NCBI GenBank assembly: GCA_903864485.1
Contig: CAIPGD010000111.1
Location: 1-7,511 of the forward strand
From: an uncultured bacterium
GTDB taxonomy: Bacteria > Pseudomonadota > Gammaproteobacteria > Burkholderiales > Burkholderiaceae_E
DNA: 7,511 bases
Direction of reading: 5' to 3'
The notes under the pieces were generated by a model, which saw nothing but the letters and a program-made list of their open reading frames with translations, made no database searches and had not been told where the DNA came from. A program made the translations under genes and the position numbers. This document shows, one piece after another, positions 1-6,710 of the stretch (the stretch's first letter is position 1; every line of letters starts with the position of its first letter).

Positions 1-249
1 CGCCTCCTCGAGTTCGACCAGGACCAGTGCATACGGTGCGATTGCCCGAAACTCGTCGTCGGGTGCGCGATGAACCACCGTGGTCGCGTGAACGGTACCC
101 ACCCCCGTCAGGGCCAGTGCCTGGGGTGACTGGCAACCGCAGTGAGGACAGAAATCGCGACGAAACAACCACCGTGCAGCACAGGCCTCACAGCGCTGCG
201 CAACCAGCCGTGGCGCGCCGACCGTCCAGTCGTCCAGATCAGCACTCAT
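1..249 (-). CDS. DUF35 / OB-fold zinc-ribbon acyl-CoA-associated protein (partial, 3' end outside window)
   Basis: Reading leftwards from ATG at 249, the frame stays open for 83 codons to the window edge, so the C-terminus is missing (family members are usually about 120-150 residues). A rubredoxin-like zinc ribbon is visible: Cys20-x2-Cys23 and Cys34-x2-Cys37 (CEAC and CPHC). It is followed by the start of an OB-fold with the typical pattern G-x-V-x-(A/T)-T-T-V-V-H (about residues 51-60), a P-x-x-x-F segment and the PYALVLVEL strand (72-80). DUF35 proteins form complexes with thiolase-fold partners, as in the Ltp2-ChsH2 steroid side-chain aldolase and the PhlACB acyltransferase, where they complete or gate the acyl-CoA site. 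Its ATG overlaps the stop of the thiolase-fold gene as ATGA, and a GGAG at 255-258 lies 5 nt upstream, so co-translation with that partner is very likely. The family is clear; the exact substrate is unknown. Confidence 0.9.
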   Translation of the reverse strand, partial: MSADLDDWTVGAPRLVAQRCEACAARWLFRRDFCPHCGCQSPQALALTGVGTVHATTVVHRAPDDEFRAIAPYALVLVELEEA

Positions 250-1379
250 GTGGACTCCAGCACCAGACTGACATGGGAAGACAGCACACCACCGTCCCCA
301 TGCAAAAGCGCGACCCCTGCGCGGGCGACCTGACGGTCCTGCGCACGGCCCGTCATCTGAAGGTGCGTCTCAGCCAGGTGCGCCATCGCACCCGCCACAC
401 CGCAATGCCCGTACGACAAGAGTCCCCCATGCAAATTTAAGGGCATCGCGCCGTCGCGATCGAAGTACCCGTCCTGCGCCAGCGCACCTGCGCGTCCTCG
501 GGCCGCCAAACCGATTTCCTCGAGCAACAACGTCAGGGTCACCGTAAAACTGTCGTAGATGGCCGCGTATTCGACATCCGCGAGGGTCCTCCCGGCATCG
601 GCGAGCGCCTGACTGCTGGAAATATCCGCGCCAAAATGCGTCAGGTCAGGCGCGGCGGTGACATGTTGTGAGGTGTGGATCTGACGTGCTGAACGAATCC
701 TTACGTTGTGTCCTCGCCCAGGCTCGCGGGCGATGACAAAGGCACACCCCCCATCGGATACTGGACAACAATCGAGCACTTTGAGGGGGGCCGCAATGGG
801 GCGTGAGCGCAAGACATCCTCAACTGAAATTGGCTCCCGAAACTGTGCGCCCTCGTGTCGCCCGGCCTGACGACGCATCAACACGGCCAGCTCGGCAAAG
901 TCGGCCTCGGTCACCTGGTACTCCCACATGTACCGTGAAGCAATCAAGCCGTAGTACGCCGGAATCGTAGTCCCCAGCGGCACCTCGTATTGCGGATGTC
1001 CGGTCTGCGCCAGCGCCTGAATCGCAGCATCACGACTCTGCCCAGTCATCCGATTTTCACCCGCAACCACCAAAATTCGTTGAGCGGCGCCTGACTCGAC
1101 CAGCAGATGCGCAAGCATGACCATGGCAAAGCCGGTCGCGCCACCGACCTGAACTGCATGGGCATAGGTTGGCCGAATCCCGAAATATTCTGCAAACACA
1201 GTCGCCAACATCAGATGCGGCATCGTCATCGAATAGCCGCAAATCAGACCATCAATGTCGCCGCGCTCGAGCTGCGCGTCAGCCAGCGCTGCGCTCGACG
1301 CCTCGGTCATCAGATCAAGGGTCGTTCGGCCCTCGTGACGTCCGAAGCGTGTCAAGCCGCTCCCCAGCAGGTAACTCAT
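246..1379 (-). CDS. Thiolase-fold protein without thiolase cysteines (Ltp/SCP-x-like lyase or acyltransferase subunit)
   Basis: 377 residues, close to the usual size of SCP-x/lipid-transfer-type thiolase homologues. The N-terminal half carries the motif VQVGGATGF (76-84), where classical thiolases have a nucleophilic Cys; by alignment that Cys is Gly80. The middle has the family pattern DCCPVSDGGCA (203-213). The C-terminal half has YDSF (275-278) in place of NEAF/HDCF, NLHGGLLSYGHCG (315-327) corresponding to the GHP loop with catalytic His325 retained, and LLHGDGG (358-364), where the second thiolase Cys is replaced by His360. Losing both cysteines argues against ordinary acetyl-CoA acetyltransfer. 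Together with the coupled DUF35 gene it resembles Ltp2-type retro-aldolases acting on hydroxyacyl-CoAs, though an acyltransferase role cannot be excluded. The start at 1379 is chosen because MSYLLGSGLTRFGRHEG is the normal N-terminus and its ATG overlaps the IclR stop as ATGA; a GTG at 1433 would add 18 unrelated residues. Downstream it overlaps DUF35, again as ATGA. Fold is certain, reaction inferred. Confidence 0.9.
   Translation of the reverse strand: MSYLLGSGLTRFGRHEGRTTLDLMTEASSAALADAQLERGDIDGLICGYSMTMPHLMLATVFAEYFGIRPTYAHAVQVGGATGFAMVMLAHLLVESGAAQRILVVAGENRMTGQSRDAAIQALAQTGHPQYEVPLGTTIPAYYGLIASRYMWEYQVTEADFAELAVLMRRQAGRHEGAQFREPISVEDVLRSRPIAAPLKVLDCCPVSDGGCAFVIAREPGRGHNVRIRSARQIHTSQHVTAAPDLTHFGADISSSQALADAGRTLADVEYAAIYDSFTVTLTLLLEEIGLAARGRAGALAQDGYFDRDGAMPLNLHGGLLSYGHCGVAGAMAHLAETHLQMTGRAQDRQVARAGVALLHGDGGVLSSHVSLVLEST
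255..258 (-). promoter_or_regulatory. Shine-Dalgarno site for the DUF35 gene
   Basis: GGAG on the minus strand, 5 nt before the ATG at 249, inside the last codons of the thiolase-fold gene. It supports the chosen start, which lies before the first zinc-ribbon cysteine pair. Confidence 0.6.
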
Positions 1380-2143
1380 CGGAGACTCTGCACCGGTAGG
1401 AAAGAAAGTGCAGCGGTTGCTTCGACCAACCACTCACGGAGCAAGTCGACCCTGGCGCTCAGACGCTCGGTGAGGGCTGCGATGCTGATCGCCCCCACCG
1501 GGCGGCCATCGACGCCCAAGATAGGGATCGAAATACCCCCCATCCGCTCGACCACCACGTCGACCAGCAACACGAACCCCTGATGCCGCGACCGTGCGAC
1601 CTGATCGAGTAGAAAGGTGCGGCTGAGCCTTGGGTACCGTGCTGCCCATACGGAATCGAGCGAATCGAGAATCGCTGCCACTTCATCGTCGGGCAGCCAA
1701 GCCAACAGGGCCAGACTTCCCGCACCAGCACCCAGTGGCCGACGGCTCCCAACATCCAGATAATTCGCCTGAATTGGATAATTCCCGAATTCACGATCAA
1801 TACACAGCGCCTCAATCCCACTTCGCACCGACAGAAGTGCGGTATCGCCCGACTTGGCTGCAAGCCCGACCAACCATGGACGTGCCGGCGCGCGGAGGTG
1901 GGCCCTCGCCTGCATCGCAAGTCCGAGATAGAGAGCCTGATCGCCCAGGCCATAGCGACGGGAATCGACGGCACGCTCGACAAATCCCTCCTCAGTCAGG
2001 CCCTCCAACAACCGAATCAGGGTTGATTTGTTGAGCCCAGTGGTGGTGGCGAGATCGGTCAAGCGCATCGGCTCAGGCGCCGATAGCGCACGCAGAATCC
2101 GGCAAATTTTCTGAACAGAGTTCGAGTCAGAGGGCTTAGGCAC
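1376..2143 (-). CDS. IclR-family transcriptional regulator
   Basis: 255 residues, the normal IclR length. Residues about 7-66 form the winged helix-turn-helix domain, with the HTH around LTDLATTTGLNKSTLIRLLEGL-type residues 28-49 and a wing ending at RRYGLG (62-67). Residues about 75-248 form the GAF-like effector-binding domain, recognised from SRRPLGAGAGSLALLAWLP-like residues 133-150 and GVDGRPVGAISIAAL (210-224). IclR proteins bind small carboxylates or aromatic acids and either repress or activate adjacent catabolic and transport genes; the ligand here is probably the imported substrate or a product. The start is a GTG at 2143. An in-frame TGA, which is the stop of the cyclase gene, lies only five codons upstream, so no earlier start is possible. 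No good Shine-Dalgarno is seen, suggesting reinitiation after the cyclase stop 15 nt away. The stop overlaps the thiolase-fold start. No operator is visible in the window; the operon promoter lies beyond the right edge. Confidence 0.93.
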   Translation of the reverse strand: MPKPSDSNSVQKICRILRALSAPEPMRLTDLATTTGLNKSTLIRLLEGLTEEGFVERAVDSRRYGLGDQALYLGLAMQARAHLRAPARPWLVGLAAKSGDTALLSVRSGIEALCIDREFGNYPIQANYLDVGSRRPLGAGAGSLALLAWLPDDEVAAILDSLDSVWAARYPRLSRTFLLDQVARSRHQGFVLLVDVVVERMGGISIPILGVDGRPVGAISIAALTERLSARVDLLREWLVEATAALSFLPVQSLR

Positions 2144-2158
2144 GTCGCCAACGTTTTT

Positions 2159-3250
2159 TCAGACCGTTGCGATTGGCGTTGCTGGCGAGCCCACCGCCCC
2201 AGGCAGACGCAGGGGTGGCGCGGTCAACAAGAACCGATGACGGCCATGCGCCCGCAGCCAGTTCGCGAGTGGGGTCAGATGCCAGATCTCGCCCAAATGG
2301 ATGCCGAGTTTGAACAGGCAATGCTCGTGCAGCGGTAAGGCCGCGCAGCAACCCACATGGTTGACCGCTGGAAGCGCCTCGACCGCATAGTTGTCGGCCG
2401 CCAGAATGGCCAGGCCGCTATCGGTAATCCATTGCAACAGGCGCTGGTCGCGGCCGTCGAGCGCCGTACAGGTTCCATGTAAGGCCTCAAGGGTCGGTTG
2501 CCCAGCCATTTCGATCAGGCTCTGGGCAAATCCGGTATGGAGCAAGACCATGTCGCCCGCTTCGACCTCGACCCCGTCATGCTCGAGCACACGCATTAGC
2601 TGGTCATAGCCCACCGCGATGTGCTGCCGGCCGAAGTGGGCGTGCAGATCGATCATCACCCCTCGGCCCTGAACACCATGGCTGGCCATGTTCTCGATCC
2701 CCAGCGCGCGGGCACCCGAAGTCGTCCTGGGCGCGCGGGTCGTGGGGACCCCCGCATCCTCCGGATCGCTCGGACCAAAGATATGAAAACCACCCTGATA
2801 GCCGTTGTAGTAGATCGGCTCGGGCAATCCATCGCCATTGGCATCGAACATCTGGCCCGCATGCGCAAAGCTGTCCCACTGGGTCGAATACTGCAGGTAC
2901 ATGACCACCAGGTCATCGCTGATGACGTCGGTCTGGTTCGCGTCGTCATCCATCAGCCGATAATTCATATTCGGACGATTGTTTCGAATAGTCGGACGAA
3001 TTACCGGTGGATGGCGTCGGGGATTAAGCAGGTTTCCACCCGGCAAATCCAAGGGCAAACTGAGGCAAAAGGTGAGGCCCTCGCGCACCTCTGAAATACC
3101 CTCGCGTACCTTTTGGGGCGTGATCAGGTTCAGGCGGCCGAGTTGATCGTCAGGACCGAAGTCTCCCCAGTTGGACCCCGGTGGGCGCCGCCGCCAACGC
3201 GTAGTAACGGGCTCTGCGGTGACGTCGGTTTTGGTGTCATCACGAGTCAT
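2159..3250 (-). CDS. Cyclase-family (kynurenine-formamidase fold) metal-dependent hydrolase
   Basis: 363 residues, longer than KynB (about 210) but typical of the large bacterial cyclase subfamily of PF04199. The family's HxGTHxDxPxH metal motif appears here as Q120-Y-S-T-Q124-W-D126-S-F-A-H130, keeping Asp and the last His but with Gln at the first two His positions. Other family features are HGVQGRGVMIDL (191-202), DMVLLHTGF (233-241), DNYAVEA (286-292), LHEHCLFKLGIHLGE (307-321) and the C-terminal PPLRLPGAVGSPATPIA block (345-361). Family members hydrolyse cyclic or linear amides and related bonds (kynurenine formamidase, isatin hydrolase) in the cytoplasm. No signal peptide is seen. The start at 3250 is ATG, preceded by a strong GGAGGG; a TTG at 3265 would add five residues and destroy the spacing. 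The first 11 nt overlap the livF-like gene, so translation is coupled to the importer. It probably opens a ring or cleaves an amide/ester of the imported compound; the substrate is unknown. Confidence 0.92.
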   Translation of the reverse strand: MTRDDTKTDVTAEPVTTRWRRRPPGSNWGDFGPDDQLGRLNLITPQKVREGISEVREGLTFCLSLPLDLPGGNLLNPRRHPPVIRPTIRNNRPNMNYRLMDDDANQTDVISDDLVVMYLQYSTQWDSFAHAGQMFDANGDGLPEPIYYNGYQGGFHIFGPSDPEDAGVPTTRAPRTTSGARALGIENMASHGVQGRGVMIDLHAHFGRQHIAVGYDQLMRVLEHDGVEVEAGDMVLLHTGFAQSLIEMAGQPTLEALHGTCTALDGRDQRLLQWITDSGLAILAADNYAVEALPAVNHVGCCAALPLHEHCLFKLGIHLGEIWHLTPLANWLRAHGRHRFLLTAPPLRLPGAVGSPATPIATV

Positions 3251-4004
3251 GCTTCCCTCCGCCAAGATAAACGCGCCGAACCAGATCGCCGTCGCGCATA
3301 GCCTGCGCAGAATCTGCAGCAGCCACTCGCCCGGTTTCGATCAGATAAACAAAATTTGCGTGCCGCAGCGCTTTTTCGACCAGCTGTTCCACGAGCAGGA
3401 TCGCGAGCCCGGCTGCACACAATTGCGCTGCGACTTCAAGAATGCGATCAATGACCAGCGGTGCGAGGCCACCGGAAGGCTCATCAAGAATCAGCAACTG
3501 CGGATCGCCAATGACCCCTTGCGCAACCGCAAGAATCTGCTGCTGCCCGCCCGATAAGCGCGATGCCAATTGATGGCGTCGCTCAGCCATCTCGGGAAAC
3601 ATCGCATAGATCCGATCGAGCTTGGTTCGATCGCCGCGCGGAGCACGGGCGTATGTACCAATCAGCAGATTGTCCTCAACGGTCAGCGTCTGAAAGATCC
3701 GATGCCCTTCCAGCACCTGAACGATGCCCGCAAGAACTGTCTCTCGTGGTGCGACCCGACTTAGATCCTGGCCAGCAAAATGCACGGTCCCACCCCGCTT
3801 GGGCACCAGGCCGGAAATGGCATGGAGAATGGTGCTTTTTCCGGCGCCATTGCGACCGAGCATGACGACGAACTCGCCCGCACGCACATCAAACGAAACC
3901 CCATGAACGACTTCTGCCTTGCCGTATGCGACCCGCAAATCGCGTACATCGAGCAAGATTTGTTCAGGGCGGCCTGCCTGGGGAGGGGATGCAAGATTCA
4001 TCAT
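3240..4004 (-). CDS. livF: Branched-chain amino-acid-type ABC importer, ATP-binding subunit LivF-like
   Basis: 254 residues (LivF proteins are usually about 235-250). Walker A is GRNGAGKST (50-58), the Q-loop sits at Gln96 in IVQVLEG, the signature is LSGGQQQ (150-156) and Walker B is LLILDEP (170-176) with catalytic Glu175. The segment IVQVLEGHRIFQTLTVEDNL resembles the LivF hallmark VPEGRRIFxxLTVxENL. The H-switch position is Gln207 (LLVEQ), as is common in LivF proteins. It pairs with the LivG-like subunit on the cytoplasmic side of the LivHM-type pore and powers uptake. ATG 4004 overlaps the livG-like stop as ATGA; a second ATG follows immediately at 4001. About 15 residues precede the first beta-strand (ILLDVRDL), slightly longer than usual. 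The subunit type is secure; the transported compound need not be leucine, since this family also carries amides, urea, aromatic acids and dicarboxylates. Confidence 0.93.
   Translation of the reverse strand: MMNLASPPQAGRPEQILLDVRDLRVAYGKAEVVHGVSFDVRAGEFVVMLGRNGAGKSTILHAISGLVPKRGGTVHFAGQDLSRVAPRETVLAGIVQVLEGHRIFQTLTVEDNLLIGTYARAPRGDRTKLDRIYAMFPEMAERRHQLASRLSGGQQQILAVAQGVIGDPQLLILDEPSGGLAPLVIDRILEVAAQLCAAGLAILLVEQLVEKALRHANFVYLIETGRVAAADSAQAMRDGDLVRRVYLGGGKHDS
3255..3260 (-). promoter_or_regulatory. Shine-Dalgarno site deciding the cyclase start
   Basis: GGAGGG on the minus strand, 4 nt before ATG 3250 (GGAGG core 5 nt before it). It is the best ribosome-binding site seen in the window and lies inside the 3' end of the livF-like gene. 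It rules in ATG 3250 over the TTG at 3265, because the site would lie inside the gene if TTG were used. Confidence 0.75.
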
Positions 4005-4798
4005 GCGCCCAGATAAACCCGGATCACTTCCGGGTCGTTGCGAACATCTTGGGGCTTGCCATGGCGAATCATTCGACCGACATCAAGCGTCGTTACCCGA
4101 TCGCAGACTCGAAATACAAAATCCGTATGGTGCTCAACCAATAGCACCCCAATGCCGGCATCCGAGATCGTTCGAATGATGCCCCCCAGATGATCGATCT
4201 CGTCGTTTGACAAGCCTCCGGCGGGTTCGTCAAGCAGGATAAAACCGGGGCGCATCGCCAAGCCGCGGGCGATTTCCAGAAAACGCTGTTCAGCATGTTC
4301 AAGCAGGTTCGCGCGCCGCTCGATCGCATGGCTAAGTCCGACGCCATGCAAGAGTTCAGCGGCCTGGTCGAGCAACTCCCGGTCGGCGCGCGCTATTTGA
4401 GGTAAACCCAAAGCGGTCGCCAAGAATCCGGGCTCAACATGGGTCCATGCCCCCAGAACGACATTGTCCAGCACGCTCAACGTGCCGAGCAGGCGCGGCT
4501 TTTGGAAGGTGCGCGCGACACCCAGTTGCGCCCGCCGGCGCACTGACACCTGCGCCAGTTCCTCCCCGCGCAACTGGATTGCACCCGAGGTCGGCTGGTA
4601 ATAACCAGATAGCAAATTAAGCAGAGTCGTCTTGCCGCTACCGTTGGGTCCAATAAGTCCGTGGATCTCACCTGGACGCAATTCGAGTGACACTTGGTTG
4701 AGTGCGACAACGGCACCAAACTGCTTGCTGACCACACTGGCGCTCAGCGATGACGGACTACTGGCAACGGCCTCAACGGGTTGGGCTTGTTGCGTCAT
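4001..4798 (-). CDS. livG: Branched-chain amino-acid-type ABC importer, ATP-binding subunit LivG-like
   Basis: 265 residues, the usual LivG length. Walker A is GPNGSGKTT (50-58), the Q-loop is Gln99 in ARTFQKPRLL, Walker B is FILLDEP (186-192) with Glu191 and the switch His is His223 in LLVEHH. The long insertion between Q-loop and signature (about 115-160) and the C-terminal VYLGA are LivG traits. The ABC signature is unusual: LEHAEQR (166-172) where LivG normally has L-x-Y-G-x-Q-R, so the conserved second glycine is Ala169 and the preceding position is His168. The following LEIARGLA stretch is normal, which argues against a sequencing frameshift. The first 18 or so residues are a low-complexity Ala/Ser/Gln-rich lead before the ATPase fold. 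ATG 4798 overlaps the livM-like stop as ATGA, and its own stop overlaps the livF-like start in the same way. It acts with the LivF-like subunit as a heterodimer. Confidence 0.93.
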   Translation of the reverse strand: MTQQAQPVEAVASSPSSLSASVVSKQFGAVVALNQVSLELRPGEIHGLIGPNGSGKTTLLNLLSGYYQPTSGAIQLRGEELAQVSVRRRAQLGVARTFQKPRLLGTLSVLDNVVLGAWTHVEPGFLATALGLPQIARADRELLDQAAELLHGVGLSHAIERRANLLEHAEQRFLEIARGLAMRPGFILLDEPAGGLSNDEIDHLGGIIRTISDAGIGVLLVEHHTDFVFRVCDRVTTLDVGRMIRHGKPQDVRNDPEVIRVYLGA

Positions 4799-5802
4799 TT
4801 CAAGGCCTGGATCGAGGCAATCGCGCGGGCGAGTCGGGGCAGATCCGGTGCAACTGGAACGCTCACGGCACTGCGTGGACGCAAGCGCTGGGCGATCAAT
4901 TCGAAGACTCGGCCGATACCCTCGGGCACTACGAGCACGACCAGCAATAACAACAATCCGTAGAAAAAGTTGCCGAGCTTCGCCAGCGGTGCCACCAGTT
5001 CCGGCAGCGCTGTCAGCACGGCCACCCCCAAAAATGGGCCGAGAATACTGCCACGCCCGCCAATGATGATGCAGACGAAAAAGAACAGGCTCAGCTCAAA
5101 GTGAAAGGTGTCTGGGGTGATGTAGCTTTGTAGCGAACCAAACAGAGCGCCCCCAATGCCGGCGGTGATTCCGCTGAAGACGAATGTAGTGAGCTTGGCG
5201 CGAAACACCGGCACACCGACCGCCTGCGCGGTCACCGGATTGTCTCGAATGGCGATCAAACCCCGACCGTACATTTGCCGGGCGACATTCCAGGTCAAAA
5301 CACTGACGACCACCGCCGCGATGACGGCAAGGTAATAAAAGCCCTGAGGGGTATCAAAAGGCGGCGGAAACCCCGGGACTGGCAATCCGACACCCCCACC
5401 AGTCAGTCCACCCTGCGCCAAGACGAACTCGCCGACGATCAGCGCAAATGCCATCGTTGCCATCGCGAAATAAAACCCTGGCAATCGCAGCGAAGGCAAG
5501 CCCAGCAGCAACCCACAAAAACCACAAAGTGTCCCCGCGACCCCGACCGAAACGAAGGGAGGCAGCCCCCACTTGCCGCTCAGGATCGCGAAGGTGTAAG
5601 CACCGATCGACAGCAAACCGACATGTCCGATCGAGAGCTGCCCGGTATAGCCGACCACCAAGTTGAGTCCCGCGATAAGGACCCAGTAACAGCAGATCAG
5701 GGCCGCCAGGTGAACCTGGTACTGATCGCTCGACCAGAGCGGAAGACTGAGTGCAGCGACGGCACCTGGCACGATCCAAACAAGGCGGTTTTTGGTGTTC
5801 AT
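4795..5802 (-). CDS. livM: Branched-chain amino-acid-type ABC importer, permease subunit LivM-like
   Basis: 335 residues with about eight to ten hydrophobic segments, matching the LivM size range. Family landmarks are GYTGQLSIGHVGLLSIGAY (51-69), GLPSLRLPGFYFAMATMAF (101-119), the glycine-rich LTGGGVGLP (133-141), the cytoplasmic coupling segment IAIRDNPVTAQAVGV (183-197) that contacts the ATPases, and GGRGSILGPFLGV (248-260). A hydrophilic tail of about 30 residues (306-335) follows the last membrane segment. It forms the inner-membrane channel with the LivH-like subunit. ATG 5802 lies 8 nt after the livH-like stop and the N-terminus begins with a short positively charged stretch before the first membrane helix, as expected. 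No strong ribosome-binding site is evident, so coupling to the upstream gene is likely. Confidence 0.94.
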   Translation of the reverse strand: MNTKNRLVWIVPGAVAALSLPLWSSDQYQVHLAALICCYWVLIAGLNLVVGYTGQLSIGHVGLLSIGAYTFAILSGKWGLPPFVSVGVAGTLCGFCGLLLGLPSLRLPGFYFAMATMAFALIVGEFVLAQGGLTGGGVGLPVPGFPPPFDTPQGFYYLAVIAAVVVSVLTWNVARQMYGRGLIAIRDNPVTAQAVGVPVFRAKLTTFVFSGITAGIGGALFGSLQSYITPDTFHFELSLFFFVCIIIGGRGSILGPFLGVAVLTALPELVAPLAKLGNFFYGLLLLLVVLVVPEGIGRVFELIAQRLRPRSAVSVPVAPDLPRLARAIASIQALK

Positions 5803-5810
5803 TGACGTCG

Positions 5811-6671
5811 TCAGACCGGGCGTACGTTTTGAGCACCGAGCAAGCCCTCGGGCTTAACCAGGAGCACCACCATCAGCAGTCCGACCGCGATCGTCTGCTG
5901 ATACTCGCCGCCGAAGTAATAACTGGCAAACGTGTTTAGAAGGCCCAGCGTCAGCCCACCGACTAAAGCGCCAACGTTGCTGCCGAGTCCACCGACGGCC
6001 AGCGCAATGAAGCCATTGAGCGTTAACGTCAGGCCAAGCGCGAAATACGCAAAGGTCAGTTGCCCTGCTGCGAAACCCGCGAGGCCCCCGAGGCTTCCGG
6101 CGATCACGTAAGACGCCACCCGAATTCGGTCCGTTGAAACCCCCCGCGCTCGCGCAGCAAAGGCATCTTCGGACATCGCAAGAAAGAGCTTTCCGTACAT
6201 GGTGCGACGATAGAAAAACTCGAGGCCGATCGCCATGAGGGCGGCCAACCCAATCGGAAGCCAGAATTTCTGATCCGCGATCCCCGCCGAAAAATCTTGC
6301 GTCATGAGACGCGGAAACGGCTTGGGCTCTGTCCCCCACCACAGCCCCACGGCCTGTTGGACCATCGTGGCCAGCGCGAGCGTGCTGAGCAACCAGAGAT
6401 GTTCGTCGCTGCGCGCAAGAACGCGCCGGATTGCGATCAGATCCGTTAACCAGCCGAACAATCCACCCACGACGATCGCCGCGATCAAGCCCAACCACCA
6501 GGGCTGGCCCAAAGCGCTGATGGCATACGCGCCGAAGACACCCCCGAGCATGGCGATATGCCCGGTGGTGACCGACAGAACCTTTGAGGTCGAATACATG
6601 ACGTTGTAGGACAAAGCGGTGGCGGCAAACAAGGCGCCAATCGCCAGTCCAGAGACAATCACCATCAGCAT
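5811..6671 (-). CDS. livH: Branched-chain amino-acid-type ABC importer, permease subunit LivH-like
   Basis: 286 residues from ATG 6671, typical for LivH (about 285-310), with roughly eight hydrophobic segments. Landmarks are SGLAIGALFAATALSYNVMY (7-26), SVTTGHIAMLGGVFGAY (33-49), the ATPase-coupling segment AMSEDAFAARARGVSTDRIR (165-184), ALAVGGLGSNVGALVGG (223-239) and the C-terminal LLVKPEGLLG (270-279). It pairs with the LivM-like protein in the inner membrane. The frame is open up to a GTG at 6731, but those 20 extra residues (rich in Pro, charged, with two Cys) do not resemble a LivH N-terminus and would run through the intergenic stem-loop. ATG 6671, or the nearby ATG 6665, places the first membrane helix at the N-terminus as usual. 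A weak GGGACGGA lies just upstream. The substrate is set mainly by the binding protein. Confidence 0.93.
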   Translation of the reverse strand: MLMVIVSGLAIGALFAATALSYNVMYSTSKVLSVTTGHIAMLGGVFGAYAISALGQPWWLGLIAAIVVGGLFGWLTDLIAIRRVLARSDEHLWLLSTLALATMVQQAVGLWWGTEPKPFPRLMTQDFSAGIADQKFWLPIGLAALMAIGLEFFYRRTMYGKLFLAMSEDAFAARARGVSTDRIRVASYVIAGSLGGLAGFAAGQLTFAYFALGLTLTLNGFIALAVGGLGSNVGALVGGLTLGLLNTFASYYFGGEYQQTIAVGLLMVVLLVKPEGLLGAQNVRPV

Positions 6672-6710
6672 GCAATCCGTCCCAGTGCAGAATTCAGGCG
6701 GAAATGGTGG

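Noticed and set aside
27..440. 137-codon plus-strand open frame at the left edge
   Set aside because: It is antisense to the DUF35 zinc ribbon and the thiolase C-terminus. Composition is Arg/Pro/Thr-rich and no domain is seen.
1107..1583. 158-codon plus-strand open frame spanning the thiolase/IclR junction
   Set aside because: It lies opposite two convincing overlapping genes, has low-complexity basic composition, and shows no family motif.
2621..3094. 157-codon plus-strand open frame opposite the cyclase gene
   Set aside because: The cyclase frame carries clear family motifs throughout; this antisense product shows none.
5275..5805. 176-codon open frame on the plus strand
   Set aside because: It is antisense to the well-supported livM-like gene. 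Its product is rich in Arg, Gln and Asp with no recognisable domain, as expected from a high-G+C antisense shadow.
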